Below the pieces are notes generated by a model. The model saw nothing but the letters and a program-made list of their open reading frames with translations, did no database searches and had not been told where the DNA came from. From Tersicoccus phoenicis (GTDB taxonomy: Bacteria > Actinomycetota > Actinomycetes > Actinomycetales > Micrococcaceae), in assembly GCF_001968835.1 (NCBI RefSeq), contig NZ_MRDE01000072.1:184708-248707 (forward strand): a stretch of DNA of 64,000 nt, in the 5' to 3' direction. Shown piece after piece: positions 1-9,598 of this stretch; the stretch's first letter is position 1, and each line of letters opens with the position of its first letter. The position numbers and the translations under genes were made by a program.

Positions 1-1473
1 CTGACCCCGCACGAGGCGATGGTCGAGGATCTGCTGTTCGTCCGGGACGCCCTGGACCGGGCCGGCATCTCGTTCCTGCTGGTGCGCGGCAACGACGCGC
101 GGCCGGTGATCGCGGTGCCGTGGACGGAGCGGAAGGCCCTGCGCGAGGCCCTCGTCGCGGCGTGCACCGACGAGCCCTTCTACTCGGTGACCGTCGACGC
201 CCGGAAGGACCGATCGCTGCTGGTCGGCGACGGGAAGCTGACCGAGAGCACGAGGGCGCGCATGTTCCGGCTCTACCGGCCGCGAGTCGTCCCCCACGGC
301 GGCCTGCTCTACGGGCACGAGACCGGCGTCCAGATCGAGTTGTGGAAATGGGAGGGGGAGACCCTCCAGCTGCCGATCGAGAACTCCGTCACCCGGCGCA
401 CGCTGCCGGCCGACGAGGCGGTCCGCGGCACGGTCGAGCGGTTCGGCCGGACGTGGCCGACGATCGAGAACATGTTCGCGGACCACGCGACGGACATCGA
501 CTTCCCGATTGACATCGTCTTCTCCTGGGTCAACGGCTCCGACACGGACCTGCTGGCCCGCCGCGCGTCCTACCTGCCCGGGGTCGTCCACGGTGAGGGT
601 GATGCCGCGGAGGCACGGTATCGGCAGATCGACGAGCTGCGGTACGCGCTGCGTTCCGTGCACATGTTCGCGCCCTGGATCCGGCGCATCTTCCTGTGCA
701 CGGACTCGGCACTGCCGGAGTGGCTCGACCCGGAGCATCCCGCGATCACCGTGGTCCGCGCGGCCGACCACTTCGCCGACCCGTCGGTGCTGCCGGTGTT
801 CAACTCCCAGGCCATCGAGGCGCAGTTGCACAACATCGAGGGACTGAGCGAGTACTTCCTCTACTCCAACGACGACATGTTCTTCGGCCGGCCGGTCAGC
901 CCTGACCTGTTCTTCTCCCCCGGCGGGATCACGAAGTTCATCGAGGCGAGCACCCGGATCGGCCTGGGCGACAACCACCTGGACCGTTCCGGGTTCGAGA
1001 ACGCGGCGCGGGTGAACCGCCGGCTGCTCTACGAGAGGTTCGGGCGGATCACCACCCGGCACCTCGAACACACGGCCGCACCGCTGCGCAAGAGTGTGCT
1101 GCGGGAGATGGAGCAGGAGTTCAGCGCCGAGTTCGCGGAGACCGCCGCCAGCCGGTTCCGGGCCAAGGACAACATCTCGGTCACCAACTCGCTGTACCAC
1201 TACTACGCGCTGCTGACCGGTCGGGCGGTGACCAAGATCGGCGCCAAGGTGAAGTACGTGGACACCACCGTGCCCAGTGGGCTGAACCGGTTGGACAAGC
1301 TGCTGCGTAAACGCAACCAGGATTTCTTCTGCCTCAACGACGGCTCGTTCCCGGAGGTGAGCGCGGCGGAGCGGCAGGAGCGGGTGACGGACTTCCTCAC
1401 CCGGTACTTCCCGATCCCGGCTCCCTGGGAGAAGACCGGGCAGCAGGCCGCGCAGAAGGGATCAGCGGGCTGA
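1..1473 (+). CDS. Stealth-family sugar-1-phosphate transferase (5' end probably outside the window)
   Basis: Predicted to transfer a hexose-1-phosphate from a nucleotide sugar onto a cell-surface polysaccharide, as Stealth proteins of capsule and exopolysaccharide systems do. The frame is open from the first base; the first ATG is at 19, but the residues before it (LTPHEA) look like coding sequence, so the gene probably begins upstream. Counting from that ATG, the family block CR1 reads [12 protein letters not shown] near residue 164. CR2 follows with [11 protein letters not shown] and YSNDDMFFG, then a CR3-like stretch near [12 protein letters not shown], and a short CR4 near [13 protein letters not shown]. 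There is no signal peptide in the visible part. Its 3' end overlaps the convergent phosphodiesterase gene by 12 bases. The family call is firm; the sugar and acceptor are unknown. Confidence 0.85.
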   Translation: MTPHEAMVEDLLFVRDALDRAGISFLLVRGNDARPVIAVPWTERKALREALVAACTDEPFYSVTVDARKDRSLLVGDGKLTESTRARMFRLYRPRVVPHGGLLYGHETGVQIELWKWEGETLQLPIENSVTRRTLPADEAVRGTVERFGRTWPTIENMFADHATDIDFPIDIVFSWVNGSDTDLLARRASYLPGVVHGEGDAAEARYRQIDELRYALRSVHMFAPWIRRIFLCTDSALPEWLDPEHPAITVVRAADHFADPSVLPVFNSQAIEAQLHNIEGLSEYFLYSNDDMFFGRPVSPDLFFSPGGITKFIEASTRIGLGDNHLDRSGFENAARVNRRLLYERFGRITTRHLEHTAAPLRKSVLREMEQEFSAEFAETAASRFRAKDNISVTNSLYHYYALLTGRAVTKIGAKVKYVDTTVPSGLNRLDKLLRKRNQDFFCLNDGSFPEVSAAERQERVTDFLTRYFPIPAPWEKTGQQAAQKGSAG

Positions 1474-2391
1474 GGCCAGGGCCGGCGTCGCCGGGGTGCT
1501 GCTGGTCTGGTGACCGGCGGCGCTGAGCCGCCGGGCGACCTCCTCGGCGTCCACCCGCTCGCCGACCAGGTCGCCTCCGGCCGCGGGGACGACCGTGTGC
1601 AGCACGGTGCCCGGGTAGACGTGCACCATGTTGTAGGTCTGGGCGCCGTCCCGACCCATGGTCGGCCGGATACCGCTCGCGGCGTCGACGGGCCGGGTCA
1701 GGTCCTGCGTGTAGCAGGTCGCCGATGCCACGGACACCGGGATGCCGGCGAAGGTCGCGGTCGTCGAGTAGTGCAGGTGACCGGCGAGGATGGACCGGAC
1801 GTCGCTGCCGCGCACGACGTCGGCCAGCCGGGACTGACCGCGCAGCTCGACGAGGGCGGCCAGGTTCTGCACGCACGGGACCGGTGGGTGGTGCATGGCC
1901 AGCAGGGTGCCGTCCGGGGCGGGCACGGCCAGTTCGCCGGCGAGCCAGCGCAGCTGGTCGTCGGAGAGTTCACCGTGGTGGTAACCGGGCACGGTGGTGT
2001 CCAGCACGATGATCCGCAGGCCGCCGATCCAGTGCACCTCGTCCAGCGGCTCACCGGTCCGGGCGTCGCCCCGCAGGTACTCGCGCAGGTTCGCGCGGTC
2101 GTCGTGGTTGCCCATCACCCAGATCATCCGGGTGCCCAGGCTCGCGGCCACGGGGTCGACCAGGGCGCGCAGGGCCGCGTAGGCGTCGGCCTCACCGTGG
2201 TCGGCCAGGTCCCCGGTCACGACGATGGCGTCCGGAGAACCCCCGGCCGCGCGAATCTGCTCGAACACCCCCCGGGTCCTCGCCTCGGCGTCGAGGACGC
2301 CGCCGACGCGGCCCTCGGCCCGCAGGTGGGTGTCGCTGACGTGCAACAGGAAACAGGAAGGATCGGGGTGTTCGGACCGGATCGTGGTCAT
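1462..2391 (-). CDS. cpdA: Calcineurin-like phosphodiesterase, CpdA/Rv0805-like cyclic nucleotide phosphodiesterase
   Basis: A 309-residue class III phosphodiesterase predicted to hydrolyse 3',5'-cyclic nucleotides with a two-metal centre in the cytosol. The metal ligands appear in family order: SDTHL near residue 19, VTGDLADHG near 59, GNHDDR near 95, then MHHPP and a terminal AGHLHYS. Length matches CpdA/Icc and the mycobacterial Rv0805 group. The ATG at 2391 follows a GAGAGAG stretch on the minus strand. It converges with the Stealth gene, overlapping by 12 bases, so no terminator fits between them. Substrate specificity is inferred only from family; relatives also cleave other phosphodiesters. 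Confidence 0.82.
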   Translation of the reverse strand: MTTIRSEHPDPSCFLLHVSDTHLRAEGRVGGVLDAEARTRGVFEQIRAAGGSPDAIVVTGDLADHGEADAYAALRALVDPVAASLGTRMIWVMGNHDDRANLREYLRGDARTGEPLDEVHWIGGLRIIVLDTTVPGYHHGELSDDQLRWLAGELAVPAPDGTLLAMHHPPVPCVQNLAALVELRGQSRLADVVRGSDVRSILAGHLHYSTTATFAGIPVSVASATCYTQDLTRPVDAASGIRPTMGRDGAQTYNMVHVYPGTVLHTVVPAAGGDLVGERVDAEEVARRLSAAGHQTSSTPATPALASAR

Positions 2392-2597
2392 CGGTCGGCT
2401 CTCTCGTGAGACGGTGCTGCCTGGCGTTCCCGGGTTCGACCCGGCCGACGATCCTTCACGTGAGCCGAACCGAACGGTCGGTGACGACGCCAGTCAACAA
2501 GTCTGATGCGGCCTCCGCGTGAATGTCCAGTGAACGCGCCGTGAGGTGAGCGGTTCGAGCAGATGTCGCCGTTCCCGCCACCTCGGTCGAAGACAGC

Positions 2598-3890
2598 TCA
2601 GGCGAAGGCCGAGATGCCGGTCGCGGCCCGGCCCACGATCAACGTGTTGATCTCGTAGGTGCCCTCGTAGGTGTGCAGCACCTCGACGTCGGCGAAGATC
2701 TTGGCCATCTCGTGGTCGCTGAGGATGCCGTTGCCGCCGAGCAGGTTCCGGCCGAGCGAGAGGCTCTCCCGGGTGAGCCGGGTGATCGTGGATTTCGCCA
2801 GCGCCGCCTGCGGCATGGTCAGCCGTCCCTCCGCCTGGGTACGGGCGATCTGCGTCATCATCCCGAGGCTCAGGGTGAGGTTGCCGAACATCTCCGCGAG
2901 CGAGGCCTGCACCAGCTGGAACGCGCCGAGGGGACGGCCGAACTGCCGGCGGTCCAGGGCGTGCGAACGGGCGATGTCGACGGCGGCGAGCTGGGCGCCG
3001 ACGGCCTGCCACCCGACCCAGGCACGCGAGTCGCACAGCAGTCGATTGGCCGCCGCGAAACCGTGCGCCCCGGGCAACCGGTTCGCCTCGGGCACCCGCA
3101 CGTCGTCGAAGGCCAGGTCCGCGTTCTGCATGATGCGCAGGCCGACCTTGTGCTCGATCCGGGTGGCGGTGAAGCCGGGCCGGTCCGCCTCGACGATGAA
3201 CGCCTTGATCACGCCGTCGGCCTCGTCACGGGCCCAGACGAGCACGACGTCGGCGACCGTGCCGGCCCCGATCCACCGCTTCGCTCCGGAGATCACCCAG
3301 GTGTCCCCGTCGCGGCGCGCGGTCGTGGCCAGGCCGCCGGCGATGTCCGATCCGTGCTCGGGCTCGGTCAGGGCGAAGGCGCCGAGCGTGGTGAAGCGGG
3401 AGAGTCCGGGGATCAGCCGGTCGCGCTGCTCGGGTGAGCCGAGGGCTTCGATCATGCCCACCACGAGCTCGTTGTGGATGCCGACGAACGCGGACAGGGA
3501 CAGGTCGGCCCGGGCGATCTGCGCGTGCAGCAACCCGATGAACAGCTCGCTACCGGACTGCCGCAGGTTCCCGTAGCCCCGTTCGCCCAGTTCGGCGATC
3601 AGGTCGCGGGGGAACTCGTCGCGCTGCCAGGGCCCGACGCTCGCCGGGCGGATCCGCTCCTGCAGCCAGGCGGTCGCCTCGGCCAGCCTGGCCTGCTCGC
3701 TCGCGCTCAGAGCGGCCGCGACGTCGAGAACGTCCAGCGGGAGCAGCTGCGGCGCAGCCGGAGCACCGACCGGGGCCGCCGATGACGGACGGGACGCGGT
3801 GGGCGTGGTTGGCCCGGCGGATCCGCTCGGCGCGGGGCCGGAGAGCGAAGGGTCGACGGGGGTGATGGCGGGGGTGACGATGGGGCGCAC
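2598..3890 (-). CDS. Acyl-CoA dehydrogenase, glutaryl-CoA-dehydrogenase-like group
   Basis: FAD-dependent alpha,beta-dehydrogenation of an acyl-CoA, passing electrons to an electron-transfer flavoprotein. Seen: FALTEPEHGSD (flavin and substrate loop), SGAKRWIGAG, and the C-terminal TYEGTYEINTLIVGR block carrying the expected catalytic Glu. The YEGT and GR-x-x-TGISAF ending resembles glutaryl-CoA dehydrogenases rather than short-chain enzymes. I chose GTG at 3890, because GAGGAG sits 7 bases upstream on the minus strand; an ATG at 3974 would place the start inside the divergent promoter palindrome. That gives 430 residues with a Pro/Ala/Ser-rich N-terminal extension of about 40. It is divergent from the acyl-CoA synthetase and MarR pair. 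The substrate is not clear; isobutyryl-CoA is one option given the nearby valine genes. Confidence 0.85.
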   Translation of the reverse strand: MRPIVTPAITPVDPSLSGPAPSGSAGPTTPTASRPSSAAPVGAPAAPQLLPLDVLDVAAALSASEQARLAEATAWLQERIRPASVGPWQRDEFPRDLIAELGERGYGNLRQSGSELFIGLLHAQIARADLSLSAFVGIHNELVVGMIEALGSPEQRDRLIPGLSRFTTLGAFALTEPEHGSDIAGGLATTARRDGDTWVISGAKRWIGAGTVADVVLVWARDEADGVIKAFIVEADRPGFTATRIEHKVGLRIMQNADLAFDDVRVPEANRLPGAHGFAAANRLLCDSRAWVGWQAVGAQLAAVDIARSHALDRRQFGRPLGAFQLVQASLAEMFGNLTLSLGMMTQIARTQAEGRLTMPQAALAKSTITRLTRESLSLGRNLLGGNGILSDHEMAKIFADVEVLHTYEGTYEINTLIVGRAATGISAFA

Positions 3891-3950
3891 GGAGCGGCTC
3901 CTCGGTGTGGAGACAGGGGGTACGGCCGAACCAGCGGGAGTCTGGTCGAG

Positions 3951-3976
3951 ACTTCCACATGGTTGGATGTCCAAGT
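3951..3976. promoter_or_regulatory. Inverted repeat in the divergent acyl-CoA dehydrogenase/synthetase promoter, probable MarR operator
   Basis: ACTT-NN-ACAT, a 6-base centre, then ATGT-NN-AAGT: an interrupted palindrome of 26 bases. It lies between the two divergent genes and ends in the first base of a plausible -10 box (TATAGT, 3976-3981) for the synthetase. The MarR gene that ends the synthetase transcript is the natural candidate to bind here. The palindrome is read directly; its binding protein is inferred. Confidence 0.6.
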
Positions 3977-4024
3977 ATAGTGCGCTGTGACCTGAATCAC
4001 GAGTATGGCCCTGAACGGAGGCGT

Positions 4025-5932
4025 ATGAACGCCGTATCCGACCCCACGCCGACCGACTCGACCGCGCGGTTCCGCGCCGCGCGGGATCGCCTGCTCGAGC
4101 TGCGGGAGGACGTCGACGCCGCGAACGCCGCTTTCAGCTGGCCCCGGTTCGAGCAGTTCAACTTCGCCCTCGACTGGTTCGACGCCGTCGGCGCCGGCGA
4201 GCGGGGGGACACCGACGCGCTGGTCATCGTCGAGGAGGACGGCAGTGCCGCCCGCTGGTCGTGGGCCGAGCTGTCCCGGCGATCCGCGCAGGTGGCGACC
4301 TGGCTGCGGGAGCAGGGCGTGCAGCGCGGCGACCGGATGATCCTGATGCTCGGCAACCGGGTCGAGCTGTGGGAGCTCATGCTGGCCGGGATCAAGCTCG
4401 GCGTGGTGCTCATCCCCACGACGACGCAGCTGGGTCCGGCCGATCTGACCGACCGGGTGCAGCGGGGCCGCGCGCGGTGGGCCGTGGCCGCGGCCGACGA
4501 CGCCGCCAAGTTCGACCATGTGCCCGGGGACTACCGCGTCATCCAGATCGACGGAGCCCCGGCGTCGGACCGGTTGGACTACGCGGACGCCCGCACGGCT
4601 TCCGAGCGTTTCGTCCCGGACCAGCCGACCGGCGCCGACGAGCTGCTGCTGCTCTACTTCACCTCCGGCACCACGTCGAAGGCGAAGCTGGTGGAGCACA
4701 CGCACACTTCCTACCCGGTGGGGCACCTGTCGACCATGTACTGGATCGGGCTGGAGCCCGGCGACGTGCACCTGAACGTGGCGTCCCCGGGGTGGGCCAA
4801 GCACGCCTGGTCCAACGTGTTCGCGCCGTGGATCGCCGAGGCCACGGTGTTCATCTACAACTACTCCCGGTTCGATCCGGTCGCGCTGATGGCGGCCATG
4901 GACCGGTATCGGGTGACGAGCTTCTGTGCCCCGCCCACGGTGTGGCGGTACCTGATCCAGGCCGACCTGAGCCAGCTGGCCACGCCGCCGCGGAAGCTGG
5001 TCTCGGCCGGCGAACCGCTGAACGCGGAGGTGATCGACCGGGTTGCCGCCGCGTGGGGGCAGACCATCCGCGACGGCTTCGGGCAGACCGAGACGACCGT
5101 GCAGGTGGGCAACCCGCCGGGCCGGCGGCTGACGATGGGCGCGATGGGCCGGCCGCTGCCGGGCTACGACGTCGTCCTGGTGGACCCCGCGACGGGTGCC
5201 GAGGCCGAGGAGGGCGAGCTGTGCCTGCGCCTGGACCCGCGACCGGTCGGCCTGATGCGCGGGTACCACGGCGATCCGGAGCGCACGGCCGACGCGTTCC
5301 GGGACGGGGTCTACCACACCGGGGACATCGCCTCCCGGGACGAGCGGGGCGTCCTGACCTACGTCGGCCGCAGCGACGACGTGTTCAAGTCCAGTGACTA
5401 CCGGCTCAGCCCGTTCGAGCTGGAGAGCGTGCTGATCGAGCACCCTGCGGTGGCGGAGGCCGCCGTCGTCCCCTCCCCCGACGAATTGCGGCTGTCGGTG
5501 CCGAAGGCCTTCGTCACCCTGGTGGCCGGGTACGACGCCGGGCCGGGACTGGCGGAGGACATCCTGCGGCACTGCCGCGAGCACCTGGCCCCGTACCAGC
5601 GCATCCGGCGGCTGGAGTTCGCCGAGCTGCCCAAGACGATCTCCGGCAAGATCCGCCGCGTCCAGCTGCGCAGCGCGGAGCTGGCCCGGCACGGATCGGG
5701 CGCGTCGGGCTCGACCCCGCCGGAGGGTCTCGGCGTGGAGTACACGGACACCGACTTCCCGTCGCTGCGCGGGCAGCGACCTGCCGGGTCGCCGGGGGGC
5801 GGGTCTGCGGGGGACGGGTCTGCGGGTGTCGGGTCGGACGCCGGCTCCGGCGGCGACGCGGGCGGCTCGCTGACGTCCGGCGTCGAAGGGGGCGAGGATG
5901 GACCGACCGCTCCCGCGGGATCCGATCGCTGA
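4025..5932 (+). CDS. Acyl-CoA synthetase (AMP-forming, medium-chain ACSM-like)
   Basis: Activates a carboxylic acid with ATP and CoA through an acyl-adenylate. Seen: the P-loop YFTSGTTSKAK near residue 212, GFGQTETT near 355, the hinge block YHTGDIASRDE, and the C-terminal KTISGKIRR carrying the catalytic Lys. The GWAKHAWSNVFAPW segment is typical of the medium-chain ACSM type. The ATG at 4025 has GGAGG three bases upstream; an in-frame upstream ATG at 3905 would read through the promoter. The product is 635 residues, the last 60 or so a Gly/Ser/Ala tail encoded partly by 15-base repeats. Its 3' end overlaps the MarR gene by 35 bases, so the two are translationally linked. Substrate unknown. 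Confidence 0.85.
   Translation: MNAVSDPTPTDSTARFRAARDRLLELREDVDAANAAFSWPRFEQFNFALDWFDAVGAGERGDTDALVIVEEDGSAARWSWAELSRRSAQVATWLREQGVQRGDRMILMLGNRVELWELMLAGIKLGVVLIPTTTQLGPADLTDRVQRGRARWAVAAADDAAKFDHVPGDYRVIQIDGAPASDRLDYADARTASERFVPDQPTGADELLLLYFTSGTTSKAKLVEHTHTSYPVGHLSTMYWIGLEPGDVHLNVASPGWAKHAWSNVFAPWIAEATVFIYNYSRFDPVALMAAMDRYRVTSFCAPPTVWRYLIQADLSQLATPPRKLVSAGEPLNAEVIDRVAAAWGQTIRDGFGQTETTVQVGNPPGRRLTMGAMGRPLPGYDVVLVDPATGAEAEEGELCLRLDPRPVGLMRGYHGDPERTADAFRDGVYHTGDIASRDERGVLTYVGRSDDVFKSSDYRLSPFELESVLIEHPAVAEAAVVPSPDELRLSVPKAFVTLVAGYDAGPGLAEDILRHCREHLAPYQRIRRLEFAELPKTISGKIRRVQLRSAELARHGSGASGSTPPEGLGVEYTDTDFPSLRGQRPAGSPGGGSAGDGSAGVGSDAGSGGDAGGSLTSGVEGGEDGPTAPAGSDR
5801..5835 (+). repeat. 15-base direct repeats in the tail of the acyl-CoA synthetase gene
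   Basis: Two full units starting GGGTCTGCGGG (5801 and 5816) and a decayed third at 5831 encode a Gly-Ser-Ala-rich tail. A very similar 15-base repeat, also beginning GGGTC, occurs in the maleylpyruvate isomerase gene at 53131-53170. Confidence 0.65.
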
Positions 5933-6404
5933 GGCGCAGCGGAACTGGGCGCGACGCGGCTGGGACAGTGAGGCCGCGCCGATGGCGGCGGTCACCGCCA
6001 TCATGCGGGTCCAGCAGCTGTTGCTGCAGCGGATCGAGGCGACGCTGCGGCCGTACGCGCTGACGTTCGCCCGGTACGAGCTGCTGACGCTGCTCGCCTT
6101 CACCCGCCGAGGGGAACTGGCGATGAGTCGGGCGAGTTCGTTGCTGCAGGTCCACCCCACGTCGGTCACGAACGCGGTGGACCGGCTGCAGACGGCCGGC
6201 CTGGTCCACCGGTCGCCACACCCGGTGGACCGGCGCACGACGCTGATCTGCCTCACCGCCGAGGGCCGTGAGCTAGCGCGCCGGGCCACGGAGGCACTGA
6301 ACCGGGAGGTGTTCAGCGACACCGGGTTCGAGGCCGCCGACGTCGACGCGCTGATCCGCATCCTGGCGCGGTTCCGCCGTCAGGCCGGTGACTTCGCCGA
6401 GTGA
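5898..6404 (+). CDS. MarR-family transcriptional regulator
   Basis: A 168-residue winged-helix regulator expected to act as a dimer that responds to a small carboxylate or acyl-CoA. The DNA-binding region spans roughly residues 55-120: LAMSRASSLLQVHPTSVTNA is the helix-turn-helix and VHRSPHPVDRRTTLICLT the wing with its DRR signature. The ATG at 5898 lies inside the end of the acyl-CoA synthetase gene (35-base overlap) and is preceded by GGGGGCGAGG. Being cotranscribed with the synthetase, it probably controls the divergent promoter at 3951-3976. The ligand is unknown. Confidence 0.85.
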   Translation: MDRPLPRDPIAEAQRNWARRGWDSEAAPMAAVTAIMRVQQLLLQRIEATLRPYALTFARYELLTLLAFTRRGELAMSRASSLLQVHPTSVTNAVDRLQTAGLVHRSPHPVDRRTTLICLTAEGRELARRATEALNREVFSDTGFEAADVDALIRILARFRRQAGDFAE

Positions 6405-6484
6405 CAACCACCCGTGACCGGCCCTGCCCCGCGACTCGCTCTCCTCCTCCGGTCCTCGCGACCACGGCGGTCCGCAGTGACTGG

Positions 6485-6507
6485 CGTCAGCGGCGACGGG
6501 GCTGACG
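6485..6507. terminator. Hairpin between convergent MarR and enoyl-CoA hydratase genes
   Basis: CGTCAGC (6485-6491) and GCTGACG (6501-6507) form a 7-bp stem with a 9-base loop, two bases beyond the enoyl-CoA hydratase stop. There is no clear U tract, so termination is only probable. Confidence 0.45.
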
Positions 6508-6508
6508 G

Positions 6509-7300
6509 TCAGCGGTGGCGGAAGTCCGGCGTCCGCTTCTCGACGAAGGCGGCCATCCCTTCCTTCTGGTCCTCCGTGGCGAAGGCGGAGTGGAAGAGAC
6601 GCCGCTCGATCTGCACGCCGTGGGTCAGGCCGGTCTCGAACGCCGTGGTGACGGCCTCTTTGGCCAGCATGGCGATCGGCTTCGAGGCGCTCGCGATCTT
6701 CCCGGCGACCTCGAGCGCCTCCTCGAGCAGCCGGTCCGCGGGCACGACGCGGGAGACGAGGCGGACGCGCAGGGCCTCCTCGGCGTCGAGCTGTCGCCCG
6801 GTGAGGATCATGTCCATCGCGGTCGCCTTGCCCACCGCGTGGGTCAGCCGCTGAGTGCCGCCCATGCCGGGAAGCACCCCGAGGGCGATCTCGGGCTGAC
6901 CGAACCGGGCGGTGTCGGCGGCGATGATGAGGTCGCACATCATCGCCAGTTCGCAGCCCCCGCCGAGGGCGTAGCCCGAGACGGCGGCCACGAGGGGGAT
7001 CCGCAGCCGGGTCAGGTCCTCCCAGTGCCGGAACCAGTCGGCGGCGTACATGTCCATGTAGGACTGCGACGCCATTTCCTTGATGTCGGCGCCGGCCGCG
7101 AAGGCCTTCGCGGAGCCGGTGATGACGACGGCGCCGATCCCGGGGTCGGCGTCGAAGGCTGTGGCCGCCGCGACGAGCTCGTCCATGGTGGCCTTGTTCA
7201 GGGCGTTCAACGCCTTCGGCCGGTCCAAGGTGATCAGGCCGACCCGGTCCCGGGTCTCGACCCGGATGTTGCCCTGGTCGCGTGTCTCCTGCTCGCTCAC
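6509..7300 (-). CDS. echA: Enoyl-CoA hydratase (crotonase family)
   Basis: Hydrates 2-enoyl-CoA; in this operon most likely methacrylyl-CoA to 3-hydroxyisobutyryl-CoA in valine breakdown. The 263 residues match the family length. Seen: [13 protein letters not shown], the oxyanion loop [12 protein letters not shown], and both catalytic Glu residues, one in GGGCELAM near 116 and one in FGQPEIALG near 136, followed by GMGGTQRL. It is the last gene of the mmsA-hydrolase-mmsB-echA run and starts 4 bases after the mmsB stop at 7305. The general reaction is secure; the exact substrate is inferred from neighbours. Confidence 0.9.
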   Translation of the reverse strand: MSEQETRDQGNIRVETRDRVGLITLDRPKALNALNKATMDELVAAATAFDADPGIGAVVITGSAKAFAAGADIKEMASQSYMDMYAADWFRHWEDLTRLRIPLVAAVSGYALGGGCELAMMCDLIIAADTARFGQPEIALGVLPGMGGTQRLTHAVGKATAMDMILTGRQLDAEEALRVRLVSRVVPADRLLEEALEVAGKIASASKPIAMLAKEAVTTAFETGLTHGVQIERRLFHSAFATEDQKEGMAAFVEKRTPDFRHR

Positions 7301-7304
7301 GGGC

Positions 7305-8372
7305 TCAGCCTTCCGACCGGTCGCCGTCGGCGGGTGTCCCGGCGGTCGTGCCGGCGGGTGCGTCGGCGGGCGTGCTGGTCGATGCGTCCACCGAGGCGTC
7401 CCGGATATCCGTGATGATGCCGGAGAAGTCCCGGGTGCCGCCGTCGCCCGCGGCGAACTGCTCGTAGATGGCGGCCGCGGCGGGCCCGAGCTGGGCGGCG
7501 ACCCCGGTGCTGCGCACCGCGGCCAGCGCGAGGCCGAGGTCCTTGGCCATCAGGGCGCCGGAGAAGCCGGGCCGGTAGTCGCGGTTGGCCGGGCTGGTGG
7601 GCACGGGCCCGGGCACGGGGCAGTTCGTCGTCACCGACCAGCACTGCCCGGAGGCGGTGGAGATGACGTCGTACAGCGCCTGGTGGGTCAGGCCGAGCTT
7701 CTCGCCGAGCACGAAGGCCTCGCAGGAGGCGATCATGCTGACGCCGAGGACCATGTTGTTGCAGATCTTCGCGGCCTGGCCGGCGCCGTGGCCACCGCAG
7801 TGCACGATCTTCTTGCCCATCACCTCCAGCAGCGGCATGAACTGGGGCAGGTCCGCTTCCTCGGCGCCCACCATGAACGTGAGCGTGCCGGCTTCGGCGC
7901 CGACGACGCCGCCGGAGACCGGGGCGTCGGCGCTGCGGTGCCCGGCCGCGAGCGCGGCATCGGCGGCCTCCCGCGACTCCTCGACGGTGATGGTCGAACA
8001 GTCCAGGAACAGGGTGTCCGGTTCCGCCGCCGCCAGCAGGCCGGATTCGGCCGGTCCGCCCAGGTAGGCACGCAACAGGTGCGCCCCGCTCGGGAACATG
8101 GTCAGCACGATGCGGGCGCCGGCGGCCGCGTCGAGGGCGCTGTCCGCGGTGGGAATGCCGGCGGCGCGGGCGGCGTCGAGCGCGGCGGGGACGACGTCGT
8201 ACCCGACGACGTCGTGGCCGGCGGCGACCAGGTTGGCGGCCATCGGCAGACCCATGTGCCCGAGCCCCAGGAAGGCGATCCGGCCGGTGCCGGGGGCCGC
8301 GCCGGCGGAGCCGGTGGCGGCGGTCTCGTCTGCGGCCGCCTCGTCCGAAGGGGTCGGCGTGGTGTCGGTCAT
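7305..8372 (-). CDS. mmsB: 3-hydroxyisobutyrate dehydrogenase
   Basis: Oxidises 3-hydroxyisobutyrate to methylmalonate semialdehyde with NAD in valine catabolism. Seen: N-terminal dinucleotide motif [15 protein letters not shown] near residue 33, substrate motif [14 protein letters not shown], and [11 protein letters not shown] carrying the catalytic Lys. The ATG at 8372 overlaps the hydrolase stop as ATGA and has GGAGG nearby. The 355-residue product is longer than the usual 290-300 because of an acidic Thr/Ala-rich N-terminal tail of about 30 and a Thr/Ala-rich C-terminal tail, both probably disordered. Order and overlaps place it between the hydrolase that makes its substrate and echA. Confidence 0.92.
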   Translation of the reverse strand: MTDTTPTPSDEAAADETAATGSAGAAPGTGRIAFLGLGHMGLPMAANLVAAGHDVVGYDVVPAALDAARAAGIPTADSALDAAAGARIVLTMFPSGAHLLRAYLGGPAESGLLAAAEPDTLFLDCSTITVEESREAADAALAAGHRSADAPVSGGVVGAEAGTLTFMVGAEEADLPQFMPLLEVMGKKIVHCGGHGAGQAAKICNNMVLGVSMIASCEAFVLGEKLGLTHQALYDVISTASGQCWSVTTNCPVPGPVPTSPANRDYRPGFSGALMAKDLGLALAAVRSTGVAAQLGPAAAAIYEQFAAGDGGTRDFSGIITDIRDASVDASTSTPADAPAGTTAGTPADGDRSEG

Positions 8373-9598
8373 GATGCGTCCTCCGTTGCCGTGCCGGCGG
8401 TGGTGGAGCCGGCGGTTACCGGTCCGGCGGCTGGCGCCGGGTCGCTGGAAAGGTTCGGGTCGTGCCGGTTCGGGTCGTGCAGGTCCAGGTCGTGCAGGTC
8501 CAGCTCCGCCGTGCCCAGCGGCGCGAAGCAGGCCGCGACCGCGGCAGGATCCACATCCGCCAGGGTCGCCGGATCCCAGTGCGGGGTGCGGTCCTTGTCG
8601 ATCACCTGCGCACGGACACCCTCGGGGAAGTCGTGTCCCTGCAGCAGCCGCACACCCACCCGGTACTCGTCCACCAGGACCTGCTCCAGCCGATCCGCGC
8701 GTCCGGCCCGGCGCACGCCCTCGAGCGTCACGGCCACGGACGTCGGGGACTTCTCCCTGATGGTCGCCGCGGCCTCGGCCGCGTCCGCATGGCCCGCGGC
8801 GCCGAGCTCGTCCAGCCGGGCCACGATCCCGGTCGCAGTGTCGCGCCCGTACGCGTCGTCGATCCACGCCCGCGCGGCGGCGAGCGCCGAGGGCGGGACG
8901 GGGTCGACGGCGAACCGGGCGACGACGTCGTCGGCGGCCTCCGTCTCCAGGGCGGTGGCGACCGCGTCGAGGTCCGCGGCGTCGACAAGGCGGTCGGCGA
9001 GCCCAAGGTGCAGGGCGTCGGCGGCGTCCAGGTGGGCGCCGGTGAGCGCCGCGTGCAGACCCGCGCCCCCGGGAACCCGGGAGAGCAGCCAGGTACCGCC
9101 GACGTCGGGCGCGAAACCGATCGTCGTCTCCGGCATCCCGCTGCGGGTCCGCTCGGTGACCAGCCGGTGACTGCCGTGCGCGGAGACCCCGATCCCCCCG
9201 CCGAGCACCAGACCGTCCATGAAGGCGACGTAGGGCTTCGGGTACGCCGCGATCATGGCGTTGAGCAGATACTCCCGGGCCCAGAACCGTTCACTGGCGG
9301 ACGTGTCCCGCGTACCCGGGGGTGAATCGCCCGCCGTCATGTCGCGGTAGATGGCGACGATGTCCCCACCGGCGCACAGGCCGCGCTCCCCCGCGCCGCG
9401 CACGAGCACCTGGTCGACGGCGTCGTCGTCACGCCAGGCCTGCAGCGCCGCGATCATCAACTCCACCATCTCGGTGGTCAGGGCGTTGACGGCGCGCGGC
9501 CGGTTCAAGGTGATGGCCCCGAGCCGGCCGCGGACGGCGGTGAGGACCGGCGGCTCGGCGGGCTCGAGAGTCTGCGCAGGAGAGGACGGCACCGTCAT
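8369..9598 (-). CDS. 3-hydroxyisobutyryl-CoA hydrolase (HIBCH-like)
   Basis: A crotonase-fold thioesterase that releases 3-hydroxyisobutyrate from its CoA ester. Seen: AITLNRPRAVNALTTEMV, GERGLCAGGDI, FMDGLVLGGGIGVSAHG, and MPETTIGFAPDVGG, which carries the Glu and Asp typical of HIBCH rather than hydratases. The ATG at 9598 forms a TGATG junction with mmsA (one-base overlap), preferred over an in-frame start at 9652 that would sit deep in mmsA. The 409-residue product ends in a low-complexity stretch of repeated Leu-His-Asp (LDLHDLDLHDPNRHD), possibly a repeat expansion. Function is supported by motif and operon position between mmsA and mmsB. Confidence 0.88.
   Translation of the reverse strand: MTVPSSPAQTLEPAEPPVLTAVRGRLGAITLNRPRAVNALTTEMVELMIAALQAWRDDDAVDQVLVRGAGERGLCAGGDIVAIYRDMTAGDSPPGTRDTSASERFWAREYLLNAMIAAYPKPYVAFMDGLVLGGGIGVSAHGSHRLVTERTRSGMPETTIGFAPDVGGTWLLSRVPGGAGLHAALTGAHLDAADALHLGLADRLVDAADLDAVATALETEAADDVVARFAVDPVPPSALAAARAWIDDAYGRDTATGIVARLDELGAAGHADAAEAAATIREKSPTSVAVTLEGVRRAGRADRLEQVLVDEYRVGVRLLQGHDFPEGVRAQVIDKDRTPHWDPATLADVDPAAVAACFAPLGTAELDLHDLDLHDPNRHDPNLSSDPAPAAGPVTAGSTTAGTATEDAS

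Noticed and set aside
3890..3974. Upstream ATG (3974) for the first acyl-CoA dehydrogenase
   Set aside because: It would place the start within the divergent promoter palindrome and lacks a ribosome site; GTG at 3890 has GAGGAG 7 bases upstream.
3707..6361. Open frame of 884 codons on the minus strand across the acyl-CoA synthetase
   Set aside because: It is antisense to a well-supported gene, rich in Arg/Pro/Gly with no domain, and typical of GC-rich shadow frames.
7080..9170. Open frame of 696 codons on the plus strand across the valine operon
   Set aside because: Opposite to mmsB and the hydrolase, both with intact motifs; a shadow frame caused by GC bias.
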